From assembly GCF_000812865.1 (NCBI RefSeq), contig NZ_JSYL01000007.1, positions 124,001 through 188,000 on the forward strand: a stretch of 64,000 nt of DNA. Reading direction: 5' to 3'. The stretch is from Kaistella jeonii (GTDB taxonomy: Bacteria; Bacteroidota; Bacteroidia; Flavobacteriales; Weeksellaceae). Below are positions 25,839 through 34,854 of this stretch, piece after piece. The position numbers and the translations under genes were made by a program. The number at the start of each line of letters is the position of its first letter. The stretch's first letter is position 1. Under the pieces are notes generated by a model, which saw only the letters and a list, made by a program, of their open reading frames with translations, was not told the origin of the DNA and did no database searches.

Positions 25839-26972
25839 TTAAATATCATGACAGCAAGTAGTAAATGTAGCTCCGAAATTTCGCCAATCTAATTTTTGGT
25901 CATAAATTTCACGGCACTCCAAAGATAATTTTTGTAATTCTACCGGATTTGTTAAAAGGTTTTCAATTAAATGTGAATAATCAACAAAATCAGCACTAAT
26001 TGGTAATAAAAAACCATTTTTTTTATTTTTTATAATTGAACTTATGCCGCCAGTATCTGTGGAGATCACCAAAAGCCCAAAAGCAGATGCTTCACTAAAA
26101 ACTATTCCATAACATTCTGCTCTACTTGGAACAAATAAAAAATGAGATGTTCTAAAATATTCTGAAAGTTTTTTTTCGTCTTCGGGTAGGTTTTTATCAA
26201 GAAAACCAACATACTTAATTAATGGTGATTCAACCGGCGGTTTAGCTCCAACTACGATCATTTTTACATTGTAGCCTTTATTTGAAAGGTGTTCTAATGT
26301 GGACAAAACAATCTGACCACCCTTTCTTTCCCATACCACACCAACAAAAAGAAATACAATTTCTTCTGTAAAATCTTTTTTGATAATGATGGGTGGAATT
26401 GGCAAATTAGAACCTAGAATTGCTGTATCAACTTTAGTAATTCGTAAATTATAAAATCTTACCGCAAAATTTTTAGCCCAAGTTGATGAAAACAATACAC
26501 GATCAGCTTTTTTTAGTGCAAGTTTTTGCACTAAAGAAGATTCAAAGTCCGAAAATTTAGAGAATTTTGGTTCATTTGAATAGTAATTTTTTAATTGATC
26601 ATAGGTAGTATCATTAAAAAAAATTATTGGAATTCTTGTTTTTAAAAATGGTATGGCAGCAGTAGCTGCAGGACAAAACAAAACATCTATCTTATTTGCC
26701 GCAATTACTTTGTGAAAGTGACGTGAGGAAAAATAAGCAAGTAGAAAAGTATACTCCTCGTTAATTTGTTTTTTTGAAAAAATGCGATGAATCTTATTAT
26801 ATACGGTCAATAAACGATGATAACTCCTGGGCAATTCGATCGGGGATAAATTTACTACTTCAAATCCAACATTTTTTATGGCCATCATTAAAGTATAATG
26901 CGTTCCCGACCAAATTCTTTTATTTTCAGGATTTTGAAAGCATAAATATCCTACTTTAATATTTTGTTTCAT
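25839..26972 (-). CDS. GT4-family glycosyltransferase
   Basis: 377 aa. It lacks the common GGAE opening (KVGYLCFQNPENKRIWSGTH instead), resembling plant-sucrose-synthase-like GT4 members. The donor domain is clear: EIVFLFVGVVWERKGGQIVL and VPSRAECYGIVFSEASAFGL. KKADRVLFSSTWAKNFAVRF is the usual linker helix. Eight bases separate it from the SP_1767-like gene. Confidence 0.86.
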   Translation of the reverse strand: MKQNIKVGYLCFQNPENKRIWSGTHYTLMMAIKNVGFEVVNLSPIELPRSYHRLLTVYNKIHRIFSKKQINEEYTFLLAYFSSRHFHKVIAANKIDVLFCPAATAAIPFLKTRIPIIFFNDTTYDQLKNYYSNEPKFSKFSDFESSLVQKLALKKADRVLFSSTWAKNFAVRFYNLRITKVDTAILGSNLPIPPIIIKKDFTEEIVFLFVGVVWERKGGQIVLSTLEHLSNKGYNVKMIVVGAKPPVESPLIKYVGFLDKNLPEDEKKLSEYFRTSHFLFVPSRAECYGIVFSEASAFGLLVISTDTGGISSIIKNKKNGFLLPISADFVDYSHLIENLLTNPVELQKLSLECREIYDQKLDWRNFGATFTTCCHDI

Positions 26973-26982
26973 TTTTTATTTT

Positions 26983-28056
26983 TCAAATATTTAGAGCCTC
27001 TAAAAAACCATTACCTTCTTTTTCATCAGGTTCAATATAATTCCCTTCTGCCCATTCATTCCAAGATTTTATGACTACAAACTTTTCTTTAAAGCTTTGT
27101 GCAGCAACAAATTTGATCGCTTTTTGTATTTCTTTTTTAAATAAAATAGGTGAAGAATTCGCAAATACAAATCCTTTATATTTACTTCTTGGTGTATTAT
27201 CCCAATTGGGTAAAATCATTGGAAATGTTTCTACATTAGAATTTGTATAATGTAATTTTTTAAAAAAGTTTTCATAATCCAATATCATTGGTCGATTACT
27301 ATTTTTGCGAAGCTTTTTTACAATTCTGTTTATAAAAGCAGGGTTTTTAATTTTAAATAATTCTTTATCAAGTAAAACATTATAATCACCAGAGATTTTC
27401 GCCTCAAAGCCTTTTGCTTGATAATCATAACTATTATGACCTCTGTTACTTGCCATAAAATAAATTCCCTTTAAATTATTTCGTAATGCTAAGTTTTGAA
27501 ATAGCTCAATAAACCCGGCAGGAAGTGCAACTGAATCATAAATCACAAAAAGGGGTTTCTCATCAATTCTAATATACCGTTCATCTTTGAAAAAGGGCAA
27601 TAAATAATTAAAATAATTAATATAGTCTTTCTCACCCGGATAAGTTTGCTCAATTAAAGTATCAGGATTATCCAAACCGTGCCAAATACCTTTCCAAGTT
27701 TCATTTGCCCAACAAAAACAAAATGGCATATCAATGCTTTTGTCTTTCAGCATATTTTCTGCCGGTTTTTCGAGGAGCATTTTTCCATTTCCAAACCAGT
27801 ATTGGTAATAGATAAAACCTTGCAAACCATATTCTTTCGCAAGTTTCGCCTGATTTTTTTGGATATCTGGTGTATGAAGTAAATCATAATATCCCAATTC
27901 ACCTGGTTCAATTGGTTGCTGATGACCTTTAAAAAGAGGCTTCGCTTTTTTTACGTTGGTCCACTCTGTAAAACCTTTTCCCCACCATCTATCATTTTCG
28001 GGAATTTCGTGAAACTGCGGAAGATAGTAAGCGAGAAACTTTATTTTATTTGGCAT
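26983..28056 (-). CDS. WbsX-type glycoside hydrolase/transferase (GH99-like)
   Basis: 357 aa. KFLAYYLPQFHEIPENDRWW followed by GKGFTEWTNV is the WbsX hallmark. CFCWANETWKGIWHG and the C-terminal FVVIKSWNEWAEGNYIEPD complete it. WbsX-like proteins are common in O-antigen loci and are related to GH99 endo-mannosidases; whether they transfer or hydrolyse is not settled. The start is an ordinary ATG. It lies 10 bp upstream of the GT4 gene. Confidence 0.88.
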   Translation of the reverse strand: MPNKIKFLAYYLPQFHEIPENDRWWGKGFTEWTNVKKAKPLFKGHQQPIEPGELGYYDLLHTPDIQKNQAKLAKEYGLQGFIYYQYWFGNGKMLLEKPAENMLKDKSIDMPFCFCWANETWKGIWHGLDNPDTLIEQTYPGEKDYINYFNYLLPFFKDERYIRIDEKPLFVIYDSVALPAGFIELFQNLALRNNLKGIYFMASNRGHNSYDYQAKGFEAKISGDYNVLLDKELFKIKNPAFINRIVKKLRKNSNRPMILDYENFFKKLHYTNSNVETFPMILPNWDNTPRSKYKGFVFANSSPILFKKEIQKAIKFVAAQSFKEKFVVIKSWNEWAEGNYIEPDEKEGNGFLEALNI

Positions 28057-28088
28057 TTTTTTGAATATGAATTTAAAATAAAAATATT

Positions 28089-29036
28089 TTAGAAATTGTT
28101 TAAATTAGATTTTTTGATTAGAAAATCTTTTGCTCTAACAAAAACATCGACTATTTTGTAAAGATTAATATTTTCATTTTTCATGATCCATCTTTCTCGG
28201 AAATTTTTCGGCGGAATGTATTTAAAATATAAAATTTGCTCACCTTTTAACTGGTTCACTTTATATTTGTCTAAAATATAGTATTTTAAGAAACTATTAA
28301 TTCTTTCGTTAGCACCAATATATTTAAGATACATCTTAAATATTGAATCTGTTATTTCAGAAGACAATACTTTATGAGTATTGTTAGAGTGAACTCTATA
28401 CTTCGCCGATAAATTTTCATCAAAAATAAAATTAAATTCTCTCGCAATTCGCAACATCATATCATAATCTTCAAAAACTAAATTTTCGTCCCATAAGCCA
28501 ACCTTTTCAAGAGCTGTCGTTTTATAAAGTACAGACATTGCTGGTATAAAATTTCCTATAAGTAATTCCTCAAAAAAATTTCCAGATTTGTAACTTAGAT
28601 ATTTTTTGTAACGTGCGATAAATTTATTTTGATAGGCAATACTTTCATCATCCATCAAATAAGCGTCTGTAAAAACTAAAGCTTCCTCTTCTCCACTATT
28701 CTCTAAAATTGAGACATGTCTTTCTACTTTATCAGACAATAAAATATCGTCCAGTGCTAAAATTTGAAGATACTTCCCTGTTGCAAAACTGTATGCTTTG
28801 TTTAATGATTTACAAATTCCTTGATTTTCCTCATTCTTTATAAAGCGAATATTTAAGTGGGAATTCTGCTTTATCCAATCTTCAATTATTTGTACTGAAT
28901 TATCCTTTGAAGCATCATCCCAAATAATAATTTCCAGATTTTTATAAGTTTGGTTTTTAACGCTTTCCAAACTTTCTATGCAAAACTTACTTTGATTGTA
29001 GCAAGCACAAATAACGGTAACTAATGGTTGCTCCAT
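28089..29036 (-). CDS. GT2-family glycosyltransferase
   Basis: 315 aa. PLVTVICACYNQSKFCIESL, WDDASKDNSVQIIEDW and LALDDILLSDKVERH form a GT-A donor site of the variant with LDD in place of DSDD. EDYDMMLRIAREFNF is the usual acceptor-side ED motif. Two bases separate it from the aminotransferase gene upstream. Confidence 0.87.
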   Translation of the reverse strand: MEQPLVTVICACYNQSKFCIESLESVKNQTYKNLEIIIWDDASKDNSVQIIEDWIKQNSHLNIRFIKNEENQGICKSLNKAYSFATGKYLQILALDDILLSDKVERHVSILENSGEEEALVFTDAYLMDDESIAYQNKFIARYKKYLSYKSGNFFEELLIGNFIPAMSVLYKTTALEKVGLWDENLVFEDYDMMLRIAREFNFIFDENLSAKYRVHSNNTHKVLSSEITDSIFKMYLKYIGANERINSFLKYYILDKYKVNQLKGEQILYFKYIPPKNFRERWIMKNENINLYKIVDVFVRAKDFLIKKSNLNNF

Positions 29037-29038
29037 TT

Positions 29039-30139
29039 CTAAAATTGATTAATCACCTCAATTACTTTTTGAACTTCACCCTCTTCCATCACCGGACTGA
29101 TCGGCAAACTTAGAACTTCTTTATGAATTTTTTCTGTAATTGGAAAAGATAGATGGTTGTAGTACTTGTAAGCTTTCTGTTTATGAGGTGGGATTGGATA
29201 ATGAATTAAAGTCTGAATATCATTTTCCAGAAGGTATTTTTGAAGCAGATCTCTTTTTGACGTTCTGATTACGAATAAATGCCAAACATGTTCTTCAGAA
29301 TTCTTTGGCAATTGAGGAAGAATAATTTTAGGATTGGTGATTTCTGCACAATATCTCTCCGCAATTTTTCGACGCTTCTCATTATCAGCATCAACATACT
29401 TTAATTTCACATCTAAAACGCCAGCTTGCATTTCATCTAAGCGACTGTTAATTCCTTGATATTTATTGATGTACTTTTCTTCGGAACCATAATTAGCTAA
29501 AGTTATAATGGTTTTTGCCAAAAGTGCATCTTTACAAGTTACAGCACCTGCATCTCCTAAAGCACCTAAATTTTTTCCGGGATAAAAACTAAATCCAGCG
29601 GCATCACCCAAATTACCAGTTTTAATAGTATTCCATTCTGCCCCAATTGCTTGAGCATTATCTTCAACTATTTTTAAATCGTGTTTCTTCGCTAAAGCTT
29701 CCAACTCTTTTGACCAACAAACTTGACCGTAAAGATGAACCACCATAATCGCTTTTGTTTTCGGTGTAATTAAAGCTTCTATTTTGGAAATATCTAAATT
29801 GTAGTTTTCAATACTGGGTTCTGCAAAAACAGGTTTTAATCTGTTGTCTGTAATCGCCAAAAGTGAAGCGATATAAGTATTTGCGGGAACAATGACTTCG
29901 TCTCCAACTTTCAATTGCCCCAATTCTAAATAGGCTTTAAAAATTAAACGAAGTGCATCTAAACCGTTTGCAACACCGATTGCATTTGGAGAACCAATGT
30001 AATTAGAAAGATTAGTTTCAAAATTTTTCACTTCATTCCCCAAAAGATACCAACCGCTGCGAAAGGTATCTATAAGTTTGGCTTCAATTTCTTCTTGATA
30101 TTGAAGATTTATTTTTTGAAGGTCTAGGAATTTAATCAT
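29039..30139 (-). CDS. fdtB: DegT/DnrJ/EryC1-family sugar aminotransferase, FdtB/QdtB-like
   Basis: 366 aa, PLP-dependent. [32 protein letters not shown] and [20 protein letters not shown] (PLP-Schiff-base Lys in PGKNLG) are all present, as is [20 protein letters not shown] near the C-terminus. With the oxoisomerase and N-acetyltransferase next to it, the expected reaction is amination of dTDP-3-keto-6-deoxyhexose to the 3-amino sugar. It overlaps the acetyltransferase gene by 8 bp. Symbol by context; QdtB is equally possible. Confidence 0.85.
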   Translation of the reverse strand: MIKFLDLQKINLQYQEEIEAKLIDTFRSGWYLLGNEVKNFETNLSNYIGSPNAIGVANGLDALRLIFKAYLELGQLKVGDEVIVPANTYIASLLAITDNRLKPVFAEPSIENYNLDISKIEALITPKTKAIMVVHLYGQVCWSKELEALAKKHDLKIVEDNAQAIGAEWNTIKTGNLGDAAGFSFYPGKNLGALGDAGAVTCKDALLAKTIITLANYGSEEKYINKYQGINSRLDEMQAGVLDVKLKYVDADNEKRRKIAERYCAEITNPKIILPQLPKNSEEHVWHLFVIRTSKRDLLQKYLLENDIQTLIHYPIPPHKQKAYKYYNHLSFPITEKIHKEVLSLPISPVMEEGEVQKVIEVINQF

Positions 30140-30599
30140 GTTGTTTTCTTAAAAATTTAGCAGGGTTCCCCACCCAAATTTCATTTGCCGGGATATCTTT
30201 CGTCACCACGCTTCCTGCTCCTATTAGCGAATTTTCACCAATGGTTATCCCTCCTAGAATTGTAGCATTTGCACCAATCGATGCCCCTTTTTTTACAAGT
30301 GTTTTTCGCAATATAAAATCTTTGTTTTGTGATTTAGGAAAATGATCATTTGCAAAAGTAACGTTTGGTCCTATAAAAACATCATCCTCCAAAGTAATAC
30401 CATCCCATATTTGAACACCCGGTTTTATGGTGACATTATTACCAATTACTACTTGATTTTCAATAAAGACATTGCAGTTGATATTACAATTATTACCGAT
30501 CTGGGCGCCCTTTAAAATCACACAGAATTGCCAAATAGAAGTATGATCCCCAATTTGATCCGTTTGAACCTCTGCAAGTTGATGAATATTGATTGCCAT
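30132..30599 (-). CDS. fdtC: Sugar 3-N-acetyltransferase, FdtC/QdtC-like (hexapeptide repeats)
   Basis: 155 aa, almost entirely left-handed beta-helix: [34 protein letters not shown] (the FANDHFPRS-type loop common in 3-amino-sugar acetyltransferases) and [20 protein letters not shown]. The expected product is the 3-acetamido-3,6-dideoxyhexose (Fuc3NAc or Qui3NAc). It lies between fdtA-like and fdtB-like genes with 2-bp spacing and an 8-bp overlap. Confidence 0.82.
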   Translation of the reverse strand: MAINIHQLAEVQTDQIGDHTSIWQFCVILKGAQIGNNCNINCNVFIENQVVIGNNVTIKPGVQIWDGITLEDDVFIGPNVTFANDHFPKSQNKDFILRKTLVKKGASIGANATILGGITIGENSLIGAGSVVTKDIPANEIWVGNPAKFLRKQHD

Positions 30600-30601
30600 A
30601 T

Positions 30602-30994
30602 TTACAATGCTGAAAAAGTTTTATACTCACGAATGTAATCAGAAGCTATATATTTTTCAGAAGCCAAACAAAGCAACACTGCACTGTGTGAAAATTTGAT
30701 ATCCCGCCAAATCAATTTTGGCAGATATAATCCTTTGTCTGGACTGTCTAAAATAAATTCATCTTTATTTCCCTCCAAATCTTCGGTGGTAAAAGTAATT
30801 GTTCCAGAAACCGCCACAATTACTTGTTCTAAGTCGTAATGAGCATGACCGCCTCTCGTAACATCTTGCGGCGTGTAATAAGTCCAATAAACTCTTTTGA
30901 TTTCAAAAGGAATAGTATCTGAAATTTCTGCTACGGAAATATAACCCAAACTTGGGTCACCTATTTTGTTGAAGGAGATAAAGTGTGGTTTCAT
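30602..30994 (-). CDS. fdtA: dTDP-4-oxo-6-deoxyglucose 3,4-oxoisomerase (FdtA/QdtA-like cupin)
   Basis: 130 aa cupin of the WxcM/FdtA group. [20 protein letters not shown] precedes [20 protein letters not shown], with the paired catalytic His in [26 protein letters not shown] and a YIREYKTF C-terminus are also typical. It shifts the keto group from C4 to C3 of dTDP-4-keto-6-deoxyglucose. Product stereochemistry (galacto for Fdt, gluco for Qdt) cannot be read. The dTDP-glucose synthase and dehydratase it depends on are not in this window. Confidence 0.86.
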   Translation of the reverse strand: MKPHFISFNKIGDPSLGYISVAEISDTIPFEIKRVYWTYYTPQDVTRGGHAHYDLEQVIVAVSGTITFTTEDLEGNKDEFILDSPDKGLYLPKLIWRDIKFSHSAVLLCLASEKYIASDYIREYKTFSAL

Positions 30995-30997
30995 GAT

Positions 30998-31975
30998 TTA
31001 TTCTAATTGTTCTTTTGCTCCTTCAATACCAAGTAAACCCTGAACTTTTTTTCCATAATCGTCTAAAGTATAAATCAATTCTTTTTTACTCCCTTTTACA
31101 ATGAAAACTTTAGTAGGAACTATATTAGCATTGTCAATATATTTAGGGATAACTAACTCTAAAGAATACCCTTCAATAAATTTTTCGTTTAAGTATTTCG
31201 GTTTAATGTGGATTGTCGGATTGAAAGTATCTACTGATACTCTATTTAATTTGGTGCAAACTAATTGTGATTCAATAGGACTTAAACCGATTCGAAAAAG
31301 TTTATTTCGCATTATATATTGAACACCATTTTCTTCTAAAGTTACTGGATTAGTGTAGACCATTCTTTTTAGATGTTTTAGAAGTCCAAAAGAATTGTAG
31401 ATTGTACCATCTACAGAGAAAGGAAATGTCCAATGATGAATACTTTTCTCTGCGTAATAGTCCCACTTATAATAATTGTTTTTTTTGTGAACATAATTCG
31501 GTTGACCTTCTAAGTTTTCACCTACATACAATCTGTATGAAGAATTTTCAGAATTATTTCTAATAATTTCAAAAATTTCATCCTCAATTACTACATCTTT
31601 AAAAAAAAATCCATCATCCGTATTAAACATTACAAACTCACAACCACTTCTTGCTATCGTATTTTGTAAAAGAGATTTGAAATTATCTGCTTTTGGCTTA
31701 AAAAAATTCCTTGTACGGAAAAAACCTATATTTTCTCGAGAGTATAAAGTCCGAATAAACGCCCAATCGAAAAACACTTTCTTCCTTTCTACAAATGATA
31801 TGTTTTTAAAATCCGAATATTTGTCTTTTAGTAATTCATACCCGATTTTATGATCTCCTGTTGTGTGGTAGAGGATAACTATTTTGTAATCTATTTTAAG
31901 ACGCGTTATTACAGATTTCAATAAATAATCCAATTGAAGAACACGATTGTAGGAAAAAATAATATTTAAAAGCAT
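30998..31975 (-). CDS. Putative GT-A glycosyltransferase (divergent)
   Basis: 325 aa. LLNIIFSYNRVLQLDYLLKS is a GT2-like opening. FVMFNTDDGFFFKDVVI near residue ~120 gives a possible metal-binding TDD. HWTFPFSVDGTIYNS and the remaining C-terminus are not those of standard GT2 enzymes. The gene sits between the ABC ATPase and fdtA, with 3 bp to fdtA. A transferase in repeat-unit or chain-end assembly is the best guess. Confidence 0.65.
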   Translation of the reverse strand: MLLNIIFSYNRVLQLDYLLKSVITRLKIDYKIVILYHTTGDHKIGYELLKDKYSDFKNISFVERKKVFFDWAFIRTLYSRENIGFFRTRNFFKPKADNFKSLLQNTIARSGCEFVMFNTDDGFFFKDVVIEDEIFEIIRNNSENSSYRLYVGENLEGQPNYVHKKNNYYKWDYYAEKSIHHWTFPFSVDGTIYNSFGLLKHLKRMVYTNPVTLEENGVQYIMRNKLFRIGLSPIESQLVCTKLNRVSVDTFNPTIHIKPKYLNEKFIEGYSLELVIPKYIDNANIVPTKVFIVKGSKKELIYTLDDYGKKVQGLLGIEGAKEQLE

Positions 31976-32006
31976 CTTGTGAAATTTTGTTTAGTAGTCT
32001 AACCTT

Positions 32007-33326
32007 TTAAGACACTTTCGAAATTGTAGATTTTATCTCAGGGAAAATTACTCCGGGCGATTTAATAACTGCACCATTATGGTTTCTTACGCCATGAATT
32101 TCAAAACCAAATAACTCTGTTTTAAAGGCAATTTTTGATCGGTCAACTCCCCAAAACATATCGAAATAATAACCGTCTTCATTCAAAGTATTTGCTGGGA
32201 TTTCAAAGCAGACATCATAGTTACCAATTTCTCCTTTTTCACTCACCAAAAATCCAGTGCTTAGAACGATAATTTCATGCGAATTTCTTAGATAGAAGGA
32301 AATATCAAGGGATTCATTTTTAATTCTGCTCGTAAAATTAATTTCTATTTTAGTTCCCGAACTGATGTTTAAAACATCGCCATTAATTGGGGAAACAGAA
32401 TATTTATTAACGGTAATATTTTTATTTTCAATATTAAAATCATTTACAGCATTATTATAATCAGAGATATTGCCACTTTTTTTCTGATATTCAACGATAA
32501 TTTTACTCATATCGCCCTGCATTGTGACCAAACCTTCGTCTAATAAAATTCCGGTATTACAAAGTTCATTTACCGCCGCCATATTATGACTCACAAATAA
32601 AACCGTTCTCCCTTCACCTTTAGAAACATCGCCCATTTTACCCAGACATTTTTTCTGAAACTCGGCGTCTCCTACGGCAAGAACCTCATCTACAATAAGA
32701 ATTTCAGATTCCAAATGCGCTGCAACGGCAAAAGCCAGACGAACATACATTCCCGAAGAATAACGTTTTACAGGCGTATCGATATATCTCTCTACACCAG
32801 CAAAATCTACAATCTCATCAAATTTTCTTTTAATTTCCTGGCGGCGCATTCCTAAGATCGCTCCATTTAAATAGATGTTTTCCCGTCCTGTCATTTCAGG
32901 ATTAAAGCCCGTTCCTACTTCCAATAAAGAAGCAATACGACCCTGAACTTCAAAATGTCCCGTCGTAGGTTTCGTCACCCGGCTCAATAATTTTAAAAGG
33001 GTAGATTTTCCCGCCCCGTTTCGGCCTATAATTCCCACCGCATCGCCTTTTTCAATTTCAAAATTAATATCTTTTAAAGACCAGACATAATCGCTCTCTG
33101 CTTTAGTACTGCGATCATTACTGTCACCAATTTTTAAAAAAGGATCTTCTTTGCCCCGTAATTTTGCCCAAAACCGATTTAAATCATGCGAAATTGTTCC
33201 GGTACCGACTTCACCGAGACGGTATTGTTTGGAAATGTTTTCGGCGATGATAGCGGTGTTGGGGTTCAAGGTGGGGTTAAGGTTAAGGTTGAGGTTCAGT
33301 GGTGCGGTTTGAACAATTAAGCGCAA
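32007..33326 (-). CDS. wzt: Wzt-type ABC transporter ATP-binding protein with C-terminal carbohydrate-binding domain; start uncertain
   Basis: Walker A GRNGAGKST (~101-109), a YSSGMYVRLAF signature and Walker B ILIVDEVLAVGD (~209-220) define the ATPase. Residues ~290-430 resemble the Wzt_C beta-sandwich that binds the chain end in ABC-exported O-antigens. Conserved sequence begins at AENISKQYRL, but no ATG lies upstream in frame. The open frame begins with a TTG at 33326 inside the -7 box, and the intervening residues (LNLNLNLNPTLNPN) are encoded by a short-unit repeat. A second in-frame TTG lies at PTLNP. The true start is unresolved. Partner of the permease upstream. Confidence 0.87.
   Translation of the reverse strand: MRLIVQTAPLNLNLNLNPTLNPNTAIIAENISKQYRLGEVGTGTISHDLNRFWAKLRGKEDPFLKIGDSNDRSTKAESDYVWSLKDINFEIEKGDAVGIIGRNGAGKSTLLKLLSRVTKPTTGHFEVQGRIASLLEVGTGFNPEMTGRENIYLNGAILGMRRQEIKRKFDEIVDFAGVERYIDTPVKRYSSGMYVRLAFAVAAHLESEILIVDEVLAVGDAEFQKKCLGKMGDVSKGEGRTVLFVSHNMAAVNELCNTGILLDEGLVTMQGDMSKIIVEYQKKSGNISDYNNAVNDFNIENKNITVNKYSVSPINGDVLNISSGTKIEINFTSRIKNESLDISFYLRNSHEIIVLSTGFLVSEKGEIGNYDVCFEIPANTLNEDGYYFDMFWGVDRSKIAFKTELFGFEIHGVRNHNGAVIKSPGVIFPEIKSTISKVS
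33255..33310. repeat. Short-unit array (GGTTAAG/GGTTGAG type) at the wzt start
   Basis: GGGGTTCAAGGTGGGGTTAAGG continues into GTTAAGGTTGAGGTTCAG (plus strand), i.e. CCTTAACC units on the wzt coding strand. Confidence 0.75.
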
Positions 33327-33331
33327 AGATA
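33324..33331 (-). promoter_or_regulatory. -7 box TATCTTTG for wzt and downstream genes
   Basis: An exact TAnnTTTG on the minus strand. Transcription would begin ~5-7 nt further on, so the first TTG of the frame cannot be the translation start if this promoter is used. Confidence 0.6.
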
Positions 33332-33482
33332 AAAATTCAAATTTGATTAACCATTAGGTTTTTGGTTAAGGTGGTAAGATGATTAAGATTTCCTTCAGAA
33401 AAATTAGAAACGCACATTATCTTTTCAATACTGAATATCATTCTAATCTTTCAATTCTACAAAAATCAAATTCCCTCTTTTT

Positions 33483-33858
33483 AGAGTTGGGGAAAAGAAA
33501 TTTAACTTTTTAATTTCACCCTTTCAGGGCTATGCAATTACTGGATCATTTTTAATTCATAGGACTGCATCCTATGCTGCTGCTGACTACCCTTTCAGGG
33601 CTGTTAAAATCACTCTCTTTTCTATAAAAATCAAATTCCCTCCTTTTTTTATGCTGAGCCTGTCGAAGTAAGAGTTGGGGAAAAGAAATTTAACTTTTTA
33701 ATTTCACCCTTTCAGGGCTATGCAATTACTGGATCATTTTTAATTCATAGGACTGCATCCTATGCTGCTGCTGACTACCCTTTCAGGGCTGTTAAAATCA
33801 CTCTCTTTTCTATAAAAATCAAATTACCTCCCTTTTTTATGCTGAGCCTGTCGAAGTA
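33483..33858 (+). repeat. 188-bp tandem duplication containing two hairpin cores
   Basis: 33483-33670 and 33671-33858 differ at about two positions. Each holds the core CACCCTTTCAGGGC...CATAGGACTGCATCCTATG...ACCCTTTCAGGGC (33517-33602, 33705-33790) and ends with GCTGAGCCTGTCGAAGTA. No frame crosses both copies. The rest of 33332-33979 holds only partial repeat pieces. Confidence 0.9.
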
Positions 33859-33947
33859 AGGGTCGGGGAAAAGGGATTTGATTTTATTAATTGCGGTACC
33901 AATTCTACTCAAATACCCAAATACTCAAAAATCCAAGCACTCCATCC

Positions 33948-33979
33948 ACGTGGCTCTTTTTACTTTTTACCTGGCTCTT
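33948..33979. repeat. GGCTCTTTTTAC array after the ABC permease gene
   Basis: GTGGCTCTTTTTACTTTTTA then CCTGGCTCTTTTAC: two 20-22-bp units. Same family as at 42830-42862, 49711-49735 and 60893-60930. Confidence 0.7.
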
Positions 33980-34828
33980 TTACACCGTGTCCATAAAACT
34001 TTTCTCCACTTTATTGAAAATTACAGTTCCTGCGATGAGAAGTACGGTGATGACAATACTGCTCCAGAGAATATTCATGAGATCAAAACTCCCGGAACCT
34101 AAAAAAGCATAACGGAAACATTCAAAAATAGAGGATAAAGGATTTAAAAAAACCAGAAATCTTAATTTATCGGGTAATGCTGACGCAGGATACACAACCG
34201 GTGTAATATACATAAAGAGCTGAATTCCGAAAGTCAGGAGGAAAGTTAAATCTTTGTATTTGGTGGTTAAAGAAGAGAAGATCATTCCCATTCCTAAAGC
34301 AAACATCGCCATCAAAAGAATTAAAACAGGGGTAAAAAGAATCCACCAGTTGGGATGCACTGTATTGGTAAAAATCACGTAATATAAAAGGATAATAACA
34401 AATATTGCAAACTGCACCGCAAATTTCATTAAAGAAGAGGCAACGATAGACAGTGGCATGATCAAACGCGGAAAATAGACTTTGCCAAACATTCCGGCAT
34501 TGGCGGTGAAGACAGAAGAGGTTTTGGTGAGACTTTCGGAGAAGTAGTTCCATACCGTAATTCCGGAGAGGTAAAATAAAACCTGAGGAACGCCATCGGT
34601 AGATAATTTGGCAATACTTCCGAAAAGAATCATATAGATTACCGTGGTCATCAAAGGCTGTACAATGAACCAGAGCGGACCGAGAACCGTTTGTTTGTAG
34701 AAGGTGATGAAGTCTTTCTTCACCAGCATGAGCAGCAAATCGCGGTAATCCCAAACTTCTTTTAAATTGAGGGAAAAGACGGATTGTTTGGAGTTGATGA
34801 AATAGGTTGGGTGGTTTTCTTTTGACAT
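33980..34828 (-). CDS. wzm: Wzm-type ABC transporter permease (ABC-2)
   Basis: 282 aa from the ATG at 34828 (MSKENHPTYFINSK), which lies 18 bp after a -7 box; the longer frame to 34849 starts inside that box. There are six hydrophobic segments after residue ~60. The family block DLLLMLVKKDFITFYKQTVL then GPLWFIVQPL precedes them, and VVYPASALPDKLRFLVFLNP lies late. It forms the membrane pore of a polysaccharide ABC exporter with the downstream Wzt-like ATPase. 654 bp of repeats separate the two genes, unusual for such a pair. Confidence 0.88.
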   Translation of the reverse strand: MSKENHPTYFINSKQSVFSLNLKEVWDYRDLLLMLVKKDFITFYKQTVLGPLWFIVQPLMTTVIYMILFGSIAKLSTDGVPQVLFYLSGITVWNYFSESLTKTSSVFTANAGMFGKVYFPRLIMPLSIVASSLMKFAVQFAIFVIILLYYVIFTNTVHPNWWILFTPVLILLMAMFALGMGMIFSSLTTKYKDLTFLLTFGIQLFMYITPVVYPASALPDKLRFLVFLNPLSSIFECFRYAFLGSGSFDLMNILWSSIVITVLLIAGTVIFNKVEKSFMDTV

Positions 34829-34846
34829 TAGTTTTTTGCTGAGTTG

Positions 34847-34854
34847 CAAAAGTA
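34847..34854 (-). promoter_or_regulatory. -7 box TACTTTTG for wzm
   Basis: Exact TAnnTTTG, 18 bp before the chosen ATG at 34828. No convincing -33 element. Confidence 0.6.

Noticed and set aside
33980-34112. Short plus-strand frames at the end of wzm
   Set aside because: They overlap wzm antisense and consist of repeat-derived sequence.
34167-34754. 195-aa frame on the same strand within wzm
   Set aside because: Out-of-frame shadow of the permease, which has clear ABC-2 features.
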